Shown: positions 46,256 to 55,878, counted from the stretch's first letter. The stretch is DNA of 64,000 bases from CAZJRB01 sp964547995 (GCA_964547995.1 CAZJRB010000002.1:62001-126000); one strand, 5' to 3'. Notes: generated by a model from the letters alone, not told the origin. Program-made: numbers and translations.

Positions 46256-48322
46256 ATGTCTTTCCATGAGTCGAAAACTTTCCTTTGCATTTTTTTGTTC
46301 GTTGTTCTGTTGGCCGTTGCGACGTGGCCGGCGCCCGCGCGGGATTCCGGACCAGCCGCAAATCTTCTGCCGAATCCCTCGTTCGAGGAAAAGGCGGGCG
46401 ACGGCGTGCGCGGCTGGAAGTCGCGGGCCTGGCGCGGAAAAGAAGACGGGCGGTGGAGCGTCGAATCACCCGGCAGGACGGGAAAGCAATGCCTGGCCAT
46501 CGGTTCTGACAAGGGGACCGACGCCGCCTGGACGACGACGATCACCGTCGAACCGGACACCTTCTACAGGCTCTCGGGATGGATCAAAACCAAAGACGTC
46601 CGAGGCGCCGTGGGCGCTTTGCTGAACATCCAGAACATGCAGCACGTCAGGACGCCGCGCGTGACGGGGACCAAGGAGTGGACCCGGGTGTCTACCATTT
46701 TCGGGACCAAAGCGGAAACCGAACTCGAGATCAACTGCCTCTTCGGCGGATGGGGCCAATCGACCGGACAGGCCTGGTACGACGATGTCTCGCTCGAACA
46801 GGCCGACGACCCGCCCGAAGACGCGCAGGCGACCGTGACGATCGATACGGACGCCCCCTCCGTACCCTACAGCCCGATGATCTTCGGCGGCTTTATCGAA
46901 CACTTTCACCGCCAGATCTACGGCGGGCTGTTCGAGCCGGGTTCGCCCCTGTCGGACGATCGGGGCTTCCGCAAGGATGTCATCGAAGCCGTGAAGGAGC
47001 TGAAAGTGTCGGTGGTGCGCTGGCCGGGCGGGTGCTTTGCCAGCGGCTATCACTGGAAGGACGGCGTCGGGCCCGGCCGCAAGCCGACTCCCGATCCCGT
47101 CTGGGGCGTCGAAGACCCCAACACGTTCGGCACCGATGAGTTTGTCGAGTGGTGCCGGCTGGTCGGCGCCGAACCGTACATCTGCACCAACGCCGGCAAC
47201 GGCACGCCCGAGGAGATGAGAGATTGGATCGAATACTGCAACGGCACGAAGGGCCGTTACGCCGAAATGCGTGCGGCCGGCCGTCACCCCAAGCCGTTGA
47301 ATGTCCGCTACTGGAGCATCGGGAACGAAAACTGGGGCGGCCACGAAATCGGCGCCAAGAGGCCGGCCCAGTGGGGGCCGCTCGTACACAAATCGGCTGA
47401 ACTGATGCTGGCCGCCGATCCCGATCTGGTCCTGCTGGCCGCCGCGACGCCGAAACGGGACTGGACGCTGCCGTTGCTGAAAGCGGCCGGGGAAGACCTC
47501 GATTATGTGTGCATACACCAGTACTGGTTGGGCTTTTGGCGCAGAAACGCGATGCCCGACTACCTCTCGTGCATCATGCTATCGGAGGGGCCGGAACAAA
47601 CGATTACCCGAGTGATTGAGATTCTCGAGGAAGCCGGCTGCCGCGGCCGCATCAAAATCGCGTTCGACGAGTGGAACCTTCGCGGCTGGCATCACCCGGG
47701 ATTCCCGCGCAAGAAAGTCAGCGATAACAACGACCCGGCTGTCAGCGAGTTCATCGCCAAACGAGACATCAATGCGATCGCCTCGCAATACTCGATGGCC
47801 GATGCACTGTTTTCCGCGTCGTTTCTCAACGCCTGCCTGCGCCACGCCGAGGACGTAGGCATGGCCAACATCGCGCCGATTGTGAATACCCGCGGGCCGA
47901 TCTACGTTCATCCGAAGGGGATCGTCCGGCGCACGACCTTCCACACCCTGGCGATGTACGCCAACGGGCTCGAAGGCCGCGTCGGCAAACTCGATCTGGA
48001 CGCCGGGAAGCTCATGCACCGCAACCGGTCAATTCCCGTGATCGACGCCGTCGCCACGGTGGACGAGTCGGGCGCGATGTGGTCGATCGCACTGGTGAAC
48101 CGCCATCCTTCGAAAGAAGTGGCTTGCACCGTCAAGATGAAGGACACGTTGCTTGTTGGCTCGTACGACGCAACAATCCTGGCTGGCGATTCCCCCGATG
48201 CCTTCAATGACGTTGAACACCCAAACCGTGTTGTGCCCGCGAAAACACGGCTCACTTTCGAGAAAGGCGTCGTCAAGCTGCCGCCTCACTCGTTGACGAT
48301 CGTCAGGGCGCCCTGGAAGTGA
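46256..48322 (+). CDS. Exported alpha-L-arabinofuranosidase-like GH51 with N-terminal carbohydrate-binding-like domain
   Basis: 688 residues from ATG 46256; the upstream open frame overlaps the P-II gene region. Signal peptide about 8-29. Residues 34-195 are a CBM4/9-like jelly roll (NLLPNPSFEEKAGDGVRGW, FYRLSGWIKTKD, AWYDDVSLEQ). The GH51 barrel has FGGFIEHFHRQIYGGLFE, VVRWPGGCFASGYHWKDGVG, acid/base Glu 358 in WSIGNENWGG and nucleophile Glu 472 in IAFDEWNLRGW. It removes arabinose from arabinan or arabinoxylan side chains. Confidence 0.9.
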   Translation: MSFHESKTFLCIFLFVVLLAVATWPAPARDSGPAANLLPNPSFEEKAGDGVRGWKSRAWRGKEDGRWSVESPGRTGKQCLAIGSDKGTDAAWTTTITVEPDTFYRLSGWIKTKDVRGAVGALLNIQNMQHVRTPRVTGTKEWTRVSTIFGTKAETELEINCLFGGWGQSTGQAWYDDVSLEQADDPPEDAQATVTIDTDAPSVPYSPMIFGGFIEHFHRQIYGGLFEPGSPLSDDRGFRKDVIEAVKELKVSVVRWPGGCFASGYHWKDGVGPGRKPTPDPVWGVEDPNTFGTDEFVEWCRLVGAEPYICTNAGNGTPEEMRDWIEYCNGTKGRYAEMRAAGRHPKPLNVRYWSIGNENWGGHEIGAKRPAQWGPLVHKSAELMLAADPDLVLLAAATPKRDWTLPLLKAAGEDLDYVCIHQYWLGFWRRNAMPDYLSCIMLSEGPEQTITRVIEILEEAGCRGRIKIAFDEWNLRGWHHPGFPRKKVSDNNDPAVSEFIAKRDINAIASQYSMADALFSASFLNACLRHAEDVGMANIAPIVNTRGPIYVHPKGIVRRTTFHTLAMYANGLEGRVGKLDLDAGKLMHRNRSIPVIDAVATVDESGAMWSIALVNRHPSKEVACTVKMKDTLLVGSYDATILAGDSPDAFNDVEHPNRVVPAKTRLTFEKGVVKLPPHSLTIVRAPWK

Positions 48323-48386
48323 TGCCTGAGCCCTCGCCCCTCCTGCTCGCCGTCTTCCAACCACCTCGAATGATGCGACAACAAGG

Positions 48387-49145
48387 TTACTTTTTGGGAG
48401 GTTCTTGAAGCGAGATATCGTCGGCATCGCGGGCTGGTTTGCCGGTTCCGTCGTCGGGGGCCTCTTCGGCGGGGATGTCGACGGCCTTTTCAGGTACTTC
48501 GCCGATTTCCTCCTCGGCAGCGGCGTCGTCCTTGCCGCGTTTTTCAGCGTCTTTCTCGAGGAGTTTCCGCAATGCCTTCTGATCGTTGCGAAGATTTTCC
48601 TCCATCCGTTTTCGTTCGGCAATTTCCTGTTCGAGCTGCTCGTTCGTCGCCTTGAGTTCCTGGATGACCTTGGCGAGTTCGGCGGTGCGTTCCCGGACAC
48701 GCTCTTCGAGTTCGCGGTGGGTATCTTGGAGGGCTTCTTCCGCCCGCATCCGGCCGCTGATCATTTCCCATTCCCGTATTGCCCTATCGGCAATCCGCGG
48801 CATGGCGGCGAAGGCCGCCTCCGATTTGACCACGTAATCCAAGGCTCCGGTCCGCATGGCGTCGACGGCCATTTGCTCGTTGCCGAAGCTGGTGATGACG
48901 ATGATCGGCAATCGGGCGTCTTCCTTCTGCTCGGGCAGCAGTTCGGTGCCTTGCCCGTCGGGCAACAGCAAATCGACGAACATTAGATCGGGCAGCGAGT
49001 CGGCAACACAGTTTTTGGCTGCTTCCAGCGTCTCCACGACCGTGAGATTCACGTCCCGATCCGCGTCTTCAAACGCCCGGCGAATCAACTCGGCGTGGGC
49101 CGGCTCGTCCTCGACCAGCAGGACTTGCAGGGGGGGGGCGCCCAT
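48387..49145 (-). CDS. CheY-like response regulator with coiled-coil tail and no output domain
   Basis: 252 residues. Receiver domain at 5-125: VEDEPAHAE with the acidic pair, phosphoacceptor Asp 58 in LMFVDLLLPDG, ITSFGN, and YVVKS with the conserved Lys. Residues about 130-195 form a coiled coil (EERVRERTAELAKVIQEL) of the kind that joins sensor and kinase domains; a similar helix occurs in the PAS kinase at 30780. It is followed by an Asp/Glu/Pro-rich tail rather than a kinase or DNA-binding domain. It may be a truncated hybrid kinase or an adaptor. Confidence 0.8.
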   Translation of the reverse strand: MGAPPLQVLLVEDEPAHAELIRRAFEDADRDVNLTVVETLEAAKNCVADSLPDLMFVDLLLPDGQGTELLPEQKEDARLPIIVITSFGNEQMAVDAMRTGALDYVVKSEAAFAAMPRIADRAIREWEMISGRMRAEEALQDTHRELEERVRERTAELAKVIQELKATNEQLEQEIAERKRMEENLRNDQKALRKLLEKDAEKRGKDDAAAEEEIGEVPEKAVDIPAEEAPDDGTGKPARDADDISLQEPPKK

Positions 49146-49618
49146 GTATCCCTCTCTTGCACGTGGCTTCGTAAACCGTAAGTTGTTTGCTAGTATACAC
49201 CTACAATTCTCGGACTGGACGCTAAATCGCCCATTTTATCAAAAAAAGGTTCCCATTGGGGTTTCAGGGACTCTCTTTTGGGGGTGTTGTTGGTAATACT
49301 CATTGGCCTGTAGCATATAGGATATCACCCATCCCACGAAAATACAAGCTTGGGACCGGCCGACAAATAACTTCAAGATTTGTAACACTTCAGCCACATA
49401 GCGTCATCGGTCTTTCTCAGACAACGATTCGTAAAACGCCCTCATATATGGGCTTCCACATTCGCAGGATAAGCTTCCATGGGTTCCGTCCTCTAGCCCA
49501 CAAGGGATGTTCCTACTTTTTGTAGGGTGGGACAAGGAACGAAGCAACGCCGGCCCGCCAACGGGAGCACAACGGGGAAAAACTTGCGACCGATCTGGAG
49601 TTTGAATCGGAGACGTGC
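49146..49618. other. Gene-free region with a repeat-like segment
   Basis: About 470 bases, more AT-rich than the surroundings. The 89-codon plus-strand frame at 49256-49525 shows no family signature and I do not call it a gene. GTAGGGTGGGACAAGGAACG near 49521-49540 looks like a dispersed planctomycete intergenic repeat, but there is only one copy here. Confidence 0.4.
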
Positions 49619-50701
49619 ATGACGCCCTTGAGTTCCAAACGCAGCGTCCTCTATTTCTTGCTGTGCCTGTTGCTCCTTGTTGGGGGAACCGGAACGCTTG
49701 CGTGGTTGGCATTTCGAGCGGGCCCCGACGACGCCCCATCACCGACTTCCACTGCCGCGGCTGTGGGACAAACCCGGCGGAAGAAGCCGGATGTCGCCGA
49801 GAAAACGCGTGTGGTGGAGAATAGACTTGCCGAAAAGGACCGGCAGATTGCCGAGTTGCAGACGCGAGCCGAGCAACTCGAACGCCAGGTCGCCGAACAA
49901 GAGCAGATCATCCGCCAACACGCATTGACGAAGACGACCCGATCGGTCGACGAGCTTCTGATATTCTTTCCCGCCCGGTTTCCCAAAGGCGACTGGGCCC
50001 ACGAGACATTGCATTGCGAGGATTGTTGGTTCAAGAGCAGCGACGGGTTGCGGCTCCACGGGTGGTATTTTCCGCATGACGGGCCGCAGGCTGCGGTCCT
50101 CTTCGCCCACGGCAACGCCGGAAACCTCTCGCATCGGGCGGGCTTGATGCAGTTTCTTCACGACCGGTTCCATCTATCGCTGTTGATCTTCGATTATCGC
50201 GGTTATGGCCGCAGTGAAGGGATGCCAACGGTTGAGGGCGTGCTCCGCGACGTCCGCGCAGCCCGCGACTACCTTGCGGCGCGCGAGAAAATCGCCCCGA
50301 CGGACGTTGTGCTGATGGGGCGATCGCTCGGCGGAGCGATCGTCATTGATCTGGCAGGCAAAGAAGGAGCACGCGGATTGATTCTCGAAAGTACCTTCTC
50401 ATCGCTGAAGGACGTGGCACATACCCACTATTCCCCTCGGCTTGTTAATGCCCTGATGCCCAATCGCCTCGATTCCGTATCGCAAATCAAGAAGTACCGA
50501 GGGCCGCTTCTGCAAAGCCACGGGGATGCGGATCGGACGATCCCCTTTTCCCTGGGAAAGAAACTTTTTGACGCGGCCAACGAGCCGAAGCAGTTTGTTG
50601 CCTTGCCGGGATGTGACCACAACGATCGTCAAACAGACGAATATTACGAAGCGCTGGATGGGTTTTTTGAATCGTTGCCGAAGGTTTCGCAGGCGCCATA
50701 A
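49619..50701 (+). CDS. Membrane-anchored alpha/beta hydrolase
   Basis: 360 residues. One N-terminal helix (about 9-31), a Pro/Thr-rich linker and a coiled coil (about 60-100, ENRLAEKDRQIAELQTRAEQ). The hydrolase domain has LFAHGNAGNLSHRAG for the oxyanion hole, nucleophile Ser 236 in MGRSLGGA, Asp 303 or 305 in HGDADRTIP and His near 336 in PGCDHND. It resembles the ABHD/BAAT-like serine hydrolases; the substrate is unknown. The coiled coil suggests the enzyme is held away from the membrane as an oligomer. Confidence 0.8.
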   Translation: MTPLSSKRSVLYFLLCLLLLVGGTGTLAWLAFRAGPDDAPSPTSTAAAVGQTRRKKPDVAEKTRVVENRLAEKDRQIAELQTRAEQLERQVAEQEQIIRQHALTKTTRSVDELLIFFPARFPKGDWAHETLHCEDCWFKSSDGLRLHGWYFPHDGPQAAVLFAHGNAGNLSHRAGLMQFLHDRFHLSLLIFDYRGYGRSEGMPTVEGVLRDVRAARDYLAAREKIAPTDVVLMGRSLGGAIVIDLAGKEGARGLILESTFSSLKDVAHTHYSPRLVNALMPNRLDSVSQIKKYRGPLLQSHGDADRTIPFSLGKKLFDAANEPKQFVALPGCDHNDRQTDEYYEALDGFFESLPKVSQAP

Positions 50702-50712
50702 CGGCGATTGCC

Positions 50713-52818
50713 TCACTTCATGCCAACCACCAACCGCCATTCTTGCCCCGGCTTCAATTCCAACTTCATGCCCCCCACCAACTGCTTGCCGGAGAGTGTT
50801 TGCGGTTTCTCTTCTGTGAGATTGTGGACGGTGTAACGTTTCTCGGCGTCCGCGGTGAACCATTCGGGAAACTGGTTCAGCCGGGGGTAATCGATCGGCA
50901 GGTGGAGATTTACCTTGTGGCGAGGCTTGTCGAAGATCAGTCGGCCGGTCCACGGCCGGTCGGTCATAAGCGACACATAGAGCTTCCCGTTCTGCTCAAC
51001 CGCCCCGAAACGGACGTCCGCGCGCCATGGCTCGATCGTCAGGCCTTGCGTCTTCCACAACGCGTAGAGTAACCACGTCCGGGCGGAATTGCCGTCGCCG
51101 TGCCAGCCCTCGATCACCCCGTCGGGCTTCTGGCGGCGGAACATGTACTGGATCTCGTGATCCATCCACTCGGCGGCCGGGGCGACCGGCTCGCGGTTGT
51201 AGAGGTTCAGGCAGCTCTCGATCGAATCGGCGTAGCCGTCGTTGCTGCCGCCCTCCCAGCCGTAGTCGCGGTAATGGCGGTTCATCGCGGCCATGGCCTT
51301 GAGCACCGCGTCCCGGTACGCCCCGGTCTTGTCGACCATGTAGACCATCCAGTACGCGTTGTACGTATAGCCCCAGGTATCGCAGATCCGCTTGTCGTGC
51401 CGGCCGGTCTTGGGATTGATCGACGTGTAGACCATGCCGTGCTCGTTCGTGCCGACTTCGAGGATGCGATCGAGCATCTCGTGGATCGGCTTTTCGTACG
51501 CCTTCTTTTTCTCCGGCAAGGCGAAGTGGCACGTGACGTATAACTCGCAAAGCCCTGAAACGATCTCGCCGCCGTGGGCGATCAGTCGAAGGCGATCCGC
51601 GTCACGAGTCGGGTGGTGATTGCCGAGCAAGTAGTAATCGCCGAGCCGCAGGGCGTATTCGAGGTATTTCTTCTCGCCGGTCATCCAGTACATGCGGCAG
51701 GTCACCTGGAGCATCTCACCGTTGACCTCCGTGTCGGTCGACGGGATCCTTCCCGAGGGCGTTTGGACCGGGGCGTGTTTCCAGACGTCGTCCAAGATGC
51801 CTCGCAGCCGATCGGTCCAAGGGCACGGCCCGAGCCATTCGGTGATCGAGATCAGCCCGTCTTTCATGTACTCGCTGCTGCCGAAGATGATTCGGTTCAA
51901 GTCGGGCTTGTCGTGGAGAAAACCTTGCTTCGTGAACGAGTAATCGTCCGGCATGTTGCCGATTCGCCGGGTCAGCTTGGTTTCCGTGCGCAGCATATCG
52001 CGCATCCGCCCCTCGAACAGCGGCCGGTTGGTCATGGCCGCGGTGATAACCATGAACGGATAATTATCGGCCGCCGCGTCCTTGGCGTTCCAGAAATCGC
52101 GGCTCCGGTTGAGGTTCCGCGGGATCAGCCCGGTCTTCGGGTCGGCATGTTTCAGCCACCCGTCGATGAACCGGCGGCTGCGGAAAAACGCCTGGTTTGC
52201 CGGCAGGGCGTTTCGGGCGGCCTGGCGGAACCCCGCTTCTTGGCGCGGGTCGGACAGCGGTTTTACCGGCGGCGGCGGATCGGTTTCCCACAGCGCACGC
52301 ATCTCCGGGAACGCCTGCAAAGCTGCCGTCGCTTTCGGAACCGGGGCTGCAGAGAACGTGATTCTATGGGCCGGTTGTTTGGGGTCGGGCACCTCTCCGC
52401 CATCCGCCTTTCCGAGCAATCGCACTTCCGCAATGAACGCCTGCGGCTGTGATGCCTGTTTCAAGGTGATCTTGTACCGATCTCCAGCGGTCTTCTCCGG
52501 GAGCGGGACTCGAAGCCGGCGGAAACCGTCGTAGCCGCCGCTGCGGAGTTTCACCTCGCGGCCGCCTATGATTGCCACGGCGTCGCGGGTATCGTTCTTC
52601 GAGCCCCAGAGCAATTCGAGCACGTGGCCCGGCTGCGGCTTCACGTCGATAACCAGTTCGATATCCCCGTGCCCCAGCCAGAGATAGGGTTTGCCGGCAT
52701 AAGTATGGTTTGCCTTCTCGAAACGGACCCACGCAAGCGGCGCATCTTCCGCGGCAAACAGCGAAGCGCAAACGGCAAGAGAATACGCCAGCACGGGTGC
52801 GATTCGTCTGGTCATCAT
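50713..52818 (-). CDS. Exported protein with helical-barrel-like (six-hairpin glycosidase-type) domain
   Basis: 701 residues. Signal peptide about 5-22 (IAPVLAYSLAVCASLFA). The N-terminal ~140 residues look like a beta-sandwich (GKPYLWLGHGDIELVIDV). From about 200 on there are helical repeats rich in Trp, Tyr and His (DTWGYTYNAYWMVYMVDKTG, RHYRDYGWEGGSNDGYAD, GVIEGWHGDGNSARTWLLYA) typical of alpha/alpha barrels. No specific GH family could be named. Its place beside a GH105-like gene and a sugar-isomerase-like gene suggests plant or algal polysaccharide breakdown. AAGGAG precedes the start. Confidence 0.65.
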   Translation of the reverse strand: MMTRRIAPVLAYSLAVCASLFAAEDAPLAWVRFEKANHTYAGKPYLWLGHGDIELVIDVKPQPGHVLELLWGSKNDTRDAVAIIGGREVKLRSGGYDGFRRLRVPLPEKTAGDRYKITLKQASQPQAFIAEVRLLGKADGGEVPDPKQPAHRITFSAAPVPKATAALQAFPEMRALWETDPPPPVKPLSDPRQEAGFRQAARNALPANQAFFRSRRFIDGWLKHADPKTGLIPRNLNRSRDFWNAKDAAADNYPFMVITAAMTNRPLFEGRMRDMLRTETKLTRRIGNMPDDYSFTKQGFLHDKPDLNRIIFGSSEYMKDGLISITEWLGPCPWTDRLRGILDDVWKHAPVQTPSGRIPSTDTEVNGEMLQVTCRMYWMTGEKKYLEYALRLGDYYLLGNHHPTRDADRLRLIAHGGEIVSGLCELYVTCHFALPEKKKAYEKPIHEMLDRILEVGTNEHGMVYTSINPKTGRHDKRICDTWGYTYNAYWMVYMVDKTGAYRDAVLKAMAAMNRHYRDYGWEGGSNDGYADSIESCLNLYNREPVAPAAEWMDHEIQYMFRRQKPDGVIEGWHGDGNSARTWLLYALWKTQGLTIEPWRADVRFGAVEQNGKLYVSLMTDRPWTGRLIFDKPRHKVNLHLPIDYPRLNQFPEWFTADAEKRYTVHNLTEEKPQTLSGKQLVGGMKLELKPGQEWRLVVGMK

Positions 52819-52837
52819 GGCTATGTCTTCTCCTTCA

Positions 52838-52911
52838 CTGCGACGTTACGCATACCCATGCGACGCAGAGCGTCGCGGCACTGCGTCCCCATGCGGAGCA
52901 TGGGGACGAGG
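52838..52911. repeat. REP-like element, family C copy 1
   Basis: Contains GCGACGCAGAGCGTCGC and CCCCATGCGGAGCATGGGG, two hairpins in a row. It is related to 54452-54508. It lies between the start of the 50713-52818 gene and the end of the 52926-54413 gene. Confidence 0.7.
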
Positions 52912-52925
52912 GTGGGGCGAAACAT

Positions 52926-54413
52926 TCATGCGGGCCAGGGTCCCGTGTAGCCGGTGTTGGCGAGTTCCATCTTGTAGAGTTGGGTAAAGAGCCGGAATTC
53001 CCGGGCGAAATCGCCGCAGAAAATCAGGTTGTGATGGCCTTGGACCATGCAGGCGTCGGGGCGGTCGTCAATCGAGATCTCGACGTTGGTCGTGCAGCCG
53101 CCGGCCGGCGGTTCGGGATGCGACTCGATCACCTTGCCGGCGTAGACGTCCAGCTTCGGCCTCGCGCCGGGATGGTACCGCATCATCGTCACCGGATCGT
53201 CAGGCTTCCAGAAGACCTGGATCGCACAGCTCCCTTCGTTCGTATGGGCAAAGCGGCACAGCCGGTAATCGAGATCGGGACCGTCGGGACCGTAGACCTT
53301 CGTCGGGCAGGTACAGTGCGAGCCGTAGTAGTGGTTCCGCTCGGTTTCAAAGCAGGGATTGTGTTGAAAGCCGGGTCGGTCGGTGAGCAACTGCCCGATC
53401 ATCTGCGTGTACATGGCCGGGAAATCGTTTTCGCACGCGGCCGGAATCAACTCGTTGTTGAGCGTGGCGAAGCTCATGCACGGTTTGAGCATCCCCCGCC
53501 TGAGACAATTCATCGTCAGCCCGTCGGCGTTCTCTTCCTTCAAGAGTTGCTTCAGTGCGAAGTGGGCGCGAGCGGCGTTTTCGAAGGACTCCTTCGTGAT
53601 TCCGCTAATCTCCTTGGCCCCGGCCTTGAACTGTTCGATCAATCGCCGGGCGTCGGCGTCGATGGCGATCTTCTCGAATCGCTTCGCGTACTCGGCGAAG
53701 GGAATCACGCGGACGGTCGTGCCGAGGAATTTTTCGACGCCTTCGCGGGGTTCGCGGGCTTCAGTTATGCTCAACAGCCGGCTTTGGGCCATCCGCTTCT
53801 TGGCGTTGATCATCCGCATCCCGTATTGGATGGCGTCCATGTTGTCCAACGACTGGATGAAGTAGACGCCCGGGCGGCGGTACTTGGCGACCGGGCCGTG
53901 TTTCACCCCGAGCCCGATATAGAAGACGGCCGGAATGCCCGCCTTGTCGGCAACCTGGAGCAAGTGGTCGGCCACGCCGAGGCTGCGATTGTAGAACATC
54001 ACCATCAGCAGACCGTCGGGCTTTTCCGCCAGGAGTTGCGCGGCGAATCGCGCGGCGTCGGCACGGTTGGCAATCGGTTGCTTCTCGACCGAGATCGTCA
54101 TGCCGAGTTCCTTCTCCATTTTTTTGATCGCGGCCGTGTATTGCTTCTGGCGGCCTTCGGCGTCGAAGGTGTTGCCGGGCCAACTCCACCATCCATCGGG
54201 TTTCGAAGCAAACGACTCGGACGGCGGATAAAGGAACACCGCCCGCACCTTCGCGCCTGCTTTCTTGGGGGCCGGTTGGGAGTCTTCGCCGGCGCGGGCA
54301 GCCAACGGAGCCATCGAAAGGGCGCCCGCCGCAAAGCCGGCAGCCGCCAGAAAATCCCGGCGGCCGCAACCGCAATCGCAACCGCATCCGAATTCGTGAT
54401 CGTGTTTCTTCAT
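52926..54413 (-). CDS. Tat-exported L-fucose/arabinose isomerase-like protein with Cys-rich N-terminus
   Basis: 495 residues. A Tat signal (GRRDFLAAAGFAAGALSMAP) is preceded by MKKHDHEFGCGCDCGC, an unusual His/Cys-rich leader. The body resembles the N-terminal and central folds of L-fucose isomerase-like proteins (VMFYNRSLGVADHLLQVADK, AVFYIGLG, GLTMNCLRRGMLKPCMSFAT, MVQGHHNLIFCGD). Metal ligands were not identified with confidence. An isomerase exported by Tat would be unusual, so it may be a binding protein or another enzyme on the same fold. AAGGAC precedes the ATG. Confidence 0.55.
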   Translation of the reverse strand: MKKHDHEFGCGCDCGCGRRDFLAAAGFAAGALSMAPLAARAGEDSQPAPKKAGAKVRAVFLYPPSESFASKPDGWWSWPGNTFDAEGRQKQYTAAIKKMEKELGMTISVEKQPIANRADAARFAAQLLAEKPDGLLMVMFYNRSLGVADHLLQVADKAGIPAVFYIGLGVKHGPVAKYRRPGVYFIQSLDNMDAIQYGMRMINAKKRMAQSRLLSITEAREPREGVEKFLGTTVRVIPFAEYAKRFEKIAIDADARRLIEQFKAGAKEISGITKESFENAARAHFALKQLLKEENADGLTMNCLRRGMLKPCMSFATLNNELIPAACENDFPAMYTQMIGQLLTDRPGFQHNPCFETERNHYYGSHCTCPTKVYGPDGPDLDYRLCRFAHTNEGSCAIQVFWKPDDPVTMMRYHPGARPKLDVYAGKVIESHPEPPAGGCTTNVEISIDDRPDACMVQGHHNLIFCGDFAREFRLFTQLYKMELANTGYTGPWPA

Positions 54414-54451
54414 AGCGACGTCCTTTTGTTATCTGTTCACAGGGTCATTGT

Positions 54452-54508
54452 TAAGGCGACGCTGCGCATCGCAACATTGCGTTCCCATGCAGAGCATGGG
54501 AGCGAGAT
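54452..54508. repeat. REP-like element, family C copy 2
   Basis: GCGACGCTGCGCATCGC and CCCATGCAGAGCATGGG, related to 52838-52911 in order and sequence. It lies between the GH105-like gene end and the fucose-isomerase-like gene start. Confidence 0.7.
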
Positions 54509-54539
54509 CTGTCTTCTGTCCACTGTCTTCTGTCCACTA
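54509..54539. repeat. Tandem CTGTCTTCTGTCCACT repeat
   Basis: Two direct copies of a 16-base unit abut and overlap the stop of the GH105-like gene. It is low complexity of the same style as the spacers at 24344 and 33991. Confidence 0.7.
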
Positions 54540-55643
54540 CCCGCACTTCGCGTACGCACAGGCCGCCAGCAGAAACGCGCCGGTGCCCCAGGTGTAGGTT
54601 CCAACCTTGCGGGCGACGTAACCTTTCTTGCCGCTGGGGCCGGTTCCGGCGGATACCCCGCCGACGATTCCGTCGGGCTTGACGGTTTCCGCCAGGCCCT
54701 TCCATGCGCGCCGCATCGTATCCTCATATGGCACGTCGATCAGCTTCATATCGCGGCTTTCGGCCATGCCATAGAGGAACATCGACGAAGCGGAACCTTC
54801 GAGGTAGGTATCCGGCTTATCGAGCACCGTGTGCCAGAGCCCGGTCTTTTCGTCTTGCAGCGGCACGATCCCGGCGAGCTGTTTTTTGAAGGGCTCGGTC
54901 AGCCGTTTGCGGTTCGGCGAATCGGGTTTTTCATTTTTCAGGACTTCGGTGTACGACATGACGACCCAGCCGTTGCCGCGTGCCCAGTATTCGGGGGTCG
55001 TTTTCGCACTTTTCTCGTCCCACATGTGATAGAACAACCCGGTCTTGGGATCTTGCAAGTGTTTGGCAAAGACCTCCAACTGGCGGATCGCTTCTTCCTG
55101 GAGCTTGGGGTCCTTTTTCACGCGCGCGAGGTTCGAGAAGACGGGGCAGCACATGTCGAGAGTGTCGACCCAGAGTTGCGGCTTGCCGTTGAAATGGCTC
55201 AGTCCGCCGTCGGCCGTCCGCTCGGCCCTGCGCAACATGAACTCGTTGATCTCTTCGGCCAGTTCGAGGTAACGCTTTTCGCCGGTTTCTTCATGGAGCA
55301 TGATCATCGGGAACCCCGGCCCCCAGTGGCCGCAATAGCCGCGCTTCTTCAAAGTTCCGCCGATGCCCTGCTTGTGGTGCAGATCGGCGAAGTCGCGGAC
55401 GAATTTCAGATACCGCTCGTCCTTGGTCAGCAGATACGCCCTCATCATGCCGGTCAGCAGCACGCCCTCGCCCCAGTTGAACGGCGGCGGCTTGGGGAAA
55501 TCGCGCAGCACGGCATCGGCAACCTTCTTGGCCAACTCTTTCGGGCGCGGCTCGGCGGCACTTGCGCTGCGGGCACCGGCCAAAACCGCGGCGCCGGCCG
55601 CGCTGGCTTGCAGGAATCTTCGTCGAGAGACGGGTGTGTTCAT
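54537..55643 (-). CDS. Tat-exported GH105/GH88-like unsaturated glucuronyl or rhamnogalacturonyl hydrolase
   Basis: 368 residues from ATG 55643 with GGGAG upstream; an in-frame ATG 15 codons earlier is less likely. Twin-arginine signal SRRRFLQASAAGAAVLAG. The alpha/alpha barrel shows PFNWGEGVLLTGMMRAY, LWVDTLDMCCPVFSNLA with a likely catalytic Asp, YWARGNGWVVMSYTEVL, TYLEGSASSMFLYGMA and TYTWGTGAFLLAA. The family removes the unsaturated uronic acid left by pectin or glycosaminoglycan lyases. Confidence 0.8.
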   Translation of the reverse strand: MNTPVSRRRFLQASAAGAAVLAGARSASAAEPRPKELAKKVADAVLRDFPKPPPFNWGEGVLLTGMMRAYLLTKDERYLKFVRDFADLHHKQGIGGTLKKRGYCGHWGPGFPMIMLHEETGEKRYLELAEEINEFMLRRAERTADGGLSHFNGKPQLWVDTLDMCCPVFSNLARVKKDPKLQEEAIRQLEVFAKHLQDPKTGLFYHMWDEKSAKTTPEYWARGNGWVVMSYTEVLKNEKPDSPNRKRLTEPFKKQLAGIVPLQDEKTGLWHTVLDKPDTYLEGSASSMFLYGMAESRDMKLIDVPYEDTMRRAWKGLAETVKPDGIVGGVSAGTGPSGKKGYVARKVGTYTWGTGAFLLAACAYAKCG

Positions 55644-55747
55644 GGCGGGCTCCCAAGTGGGGACGATCGATTTGCGGTCATTATCCACCCTTACCCCGCG
55701 CGTGTCAAATTATTTCGGAGGGAGAGCGTCCAGCGCTGACTCGACAC

Positions 55748-55824
55748 CGTTTAGCGGCCGACGTCACGTCGGCCAGGGTGCGTTGCCGTTGCAACCTTCG
55801 CCGTCGTGCCGACGGCGGCTAAAC
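55748..55824. repeat. REP-like inverted element
   Basis: GTTTAGCGGCCGAC on the left and GCCGACGGCGGCTAAAC on the right are imperfect inverted copies, and an internal GGCCGACGTCACGTCGGCC hairpin is present. It lies between the ends of two minus-strand genes. Confidence 0.6.
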
Positions 55825-55878
55825 GCGTCACCATCGCAGAGTGCGGGAACGGGGGGTGTCCGGCGGAAACGAGCCGTT

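Noticed and set aside
49256..49525. 89-codon plus-strand frame in a spacer
   Set aside because: No ribosome binding site, no motif, and composition unlike neighbouring genes.
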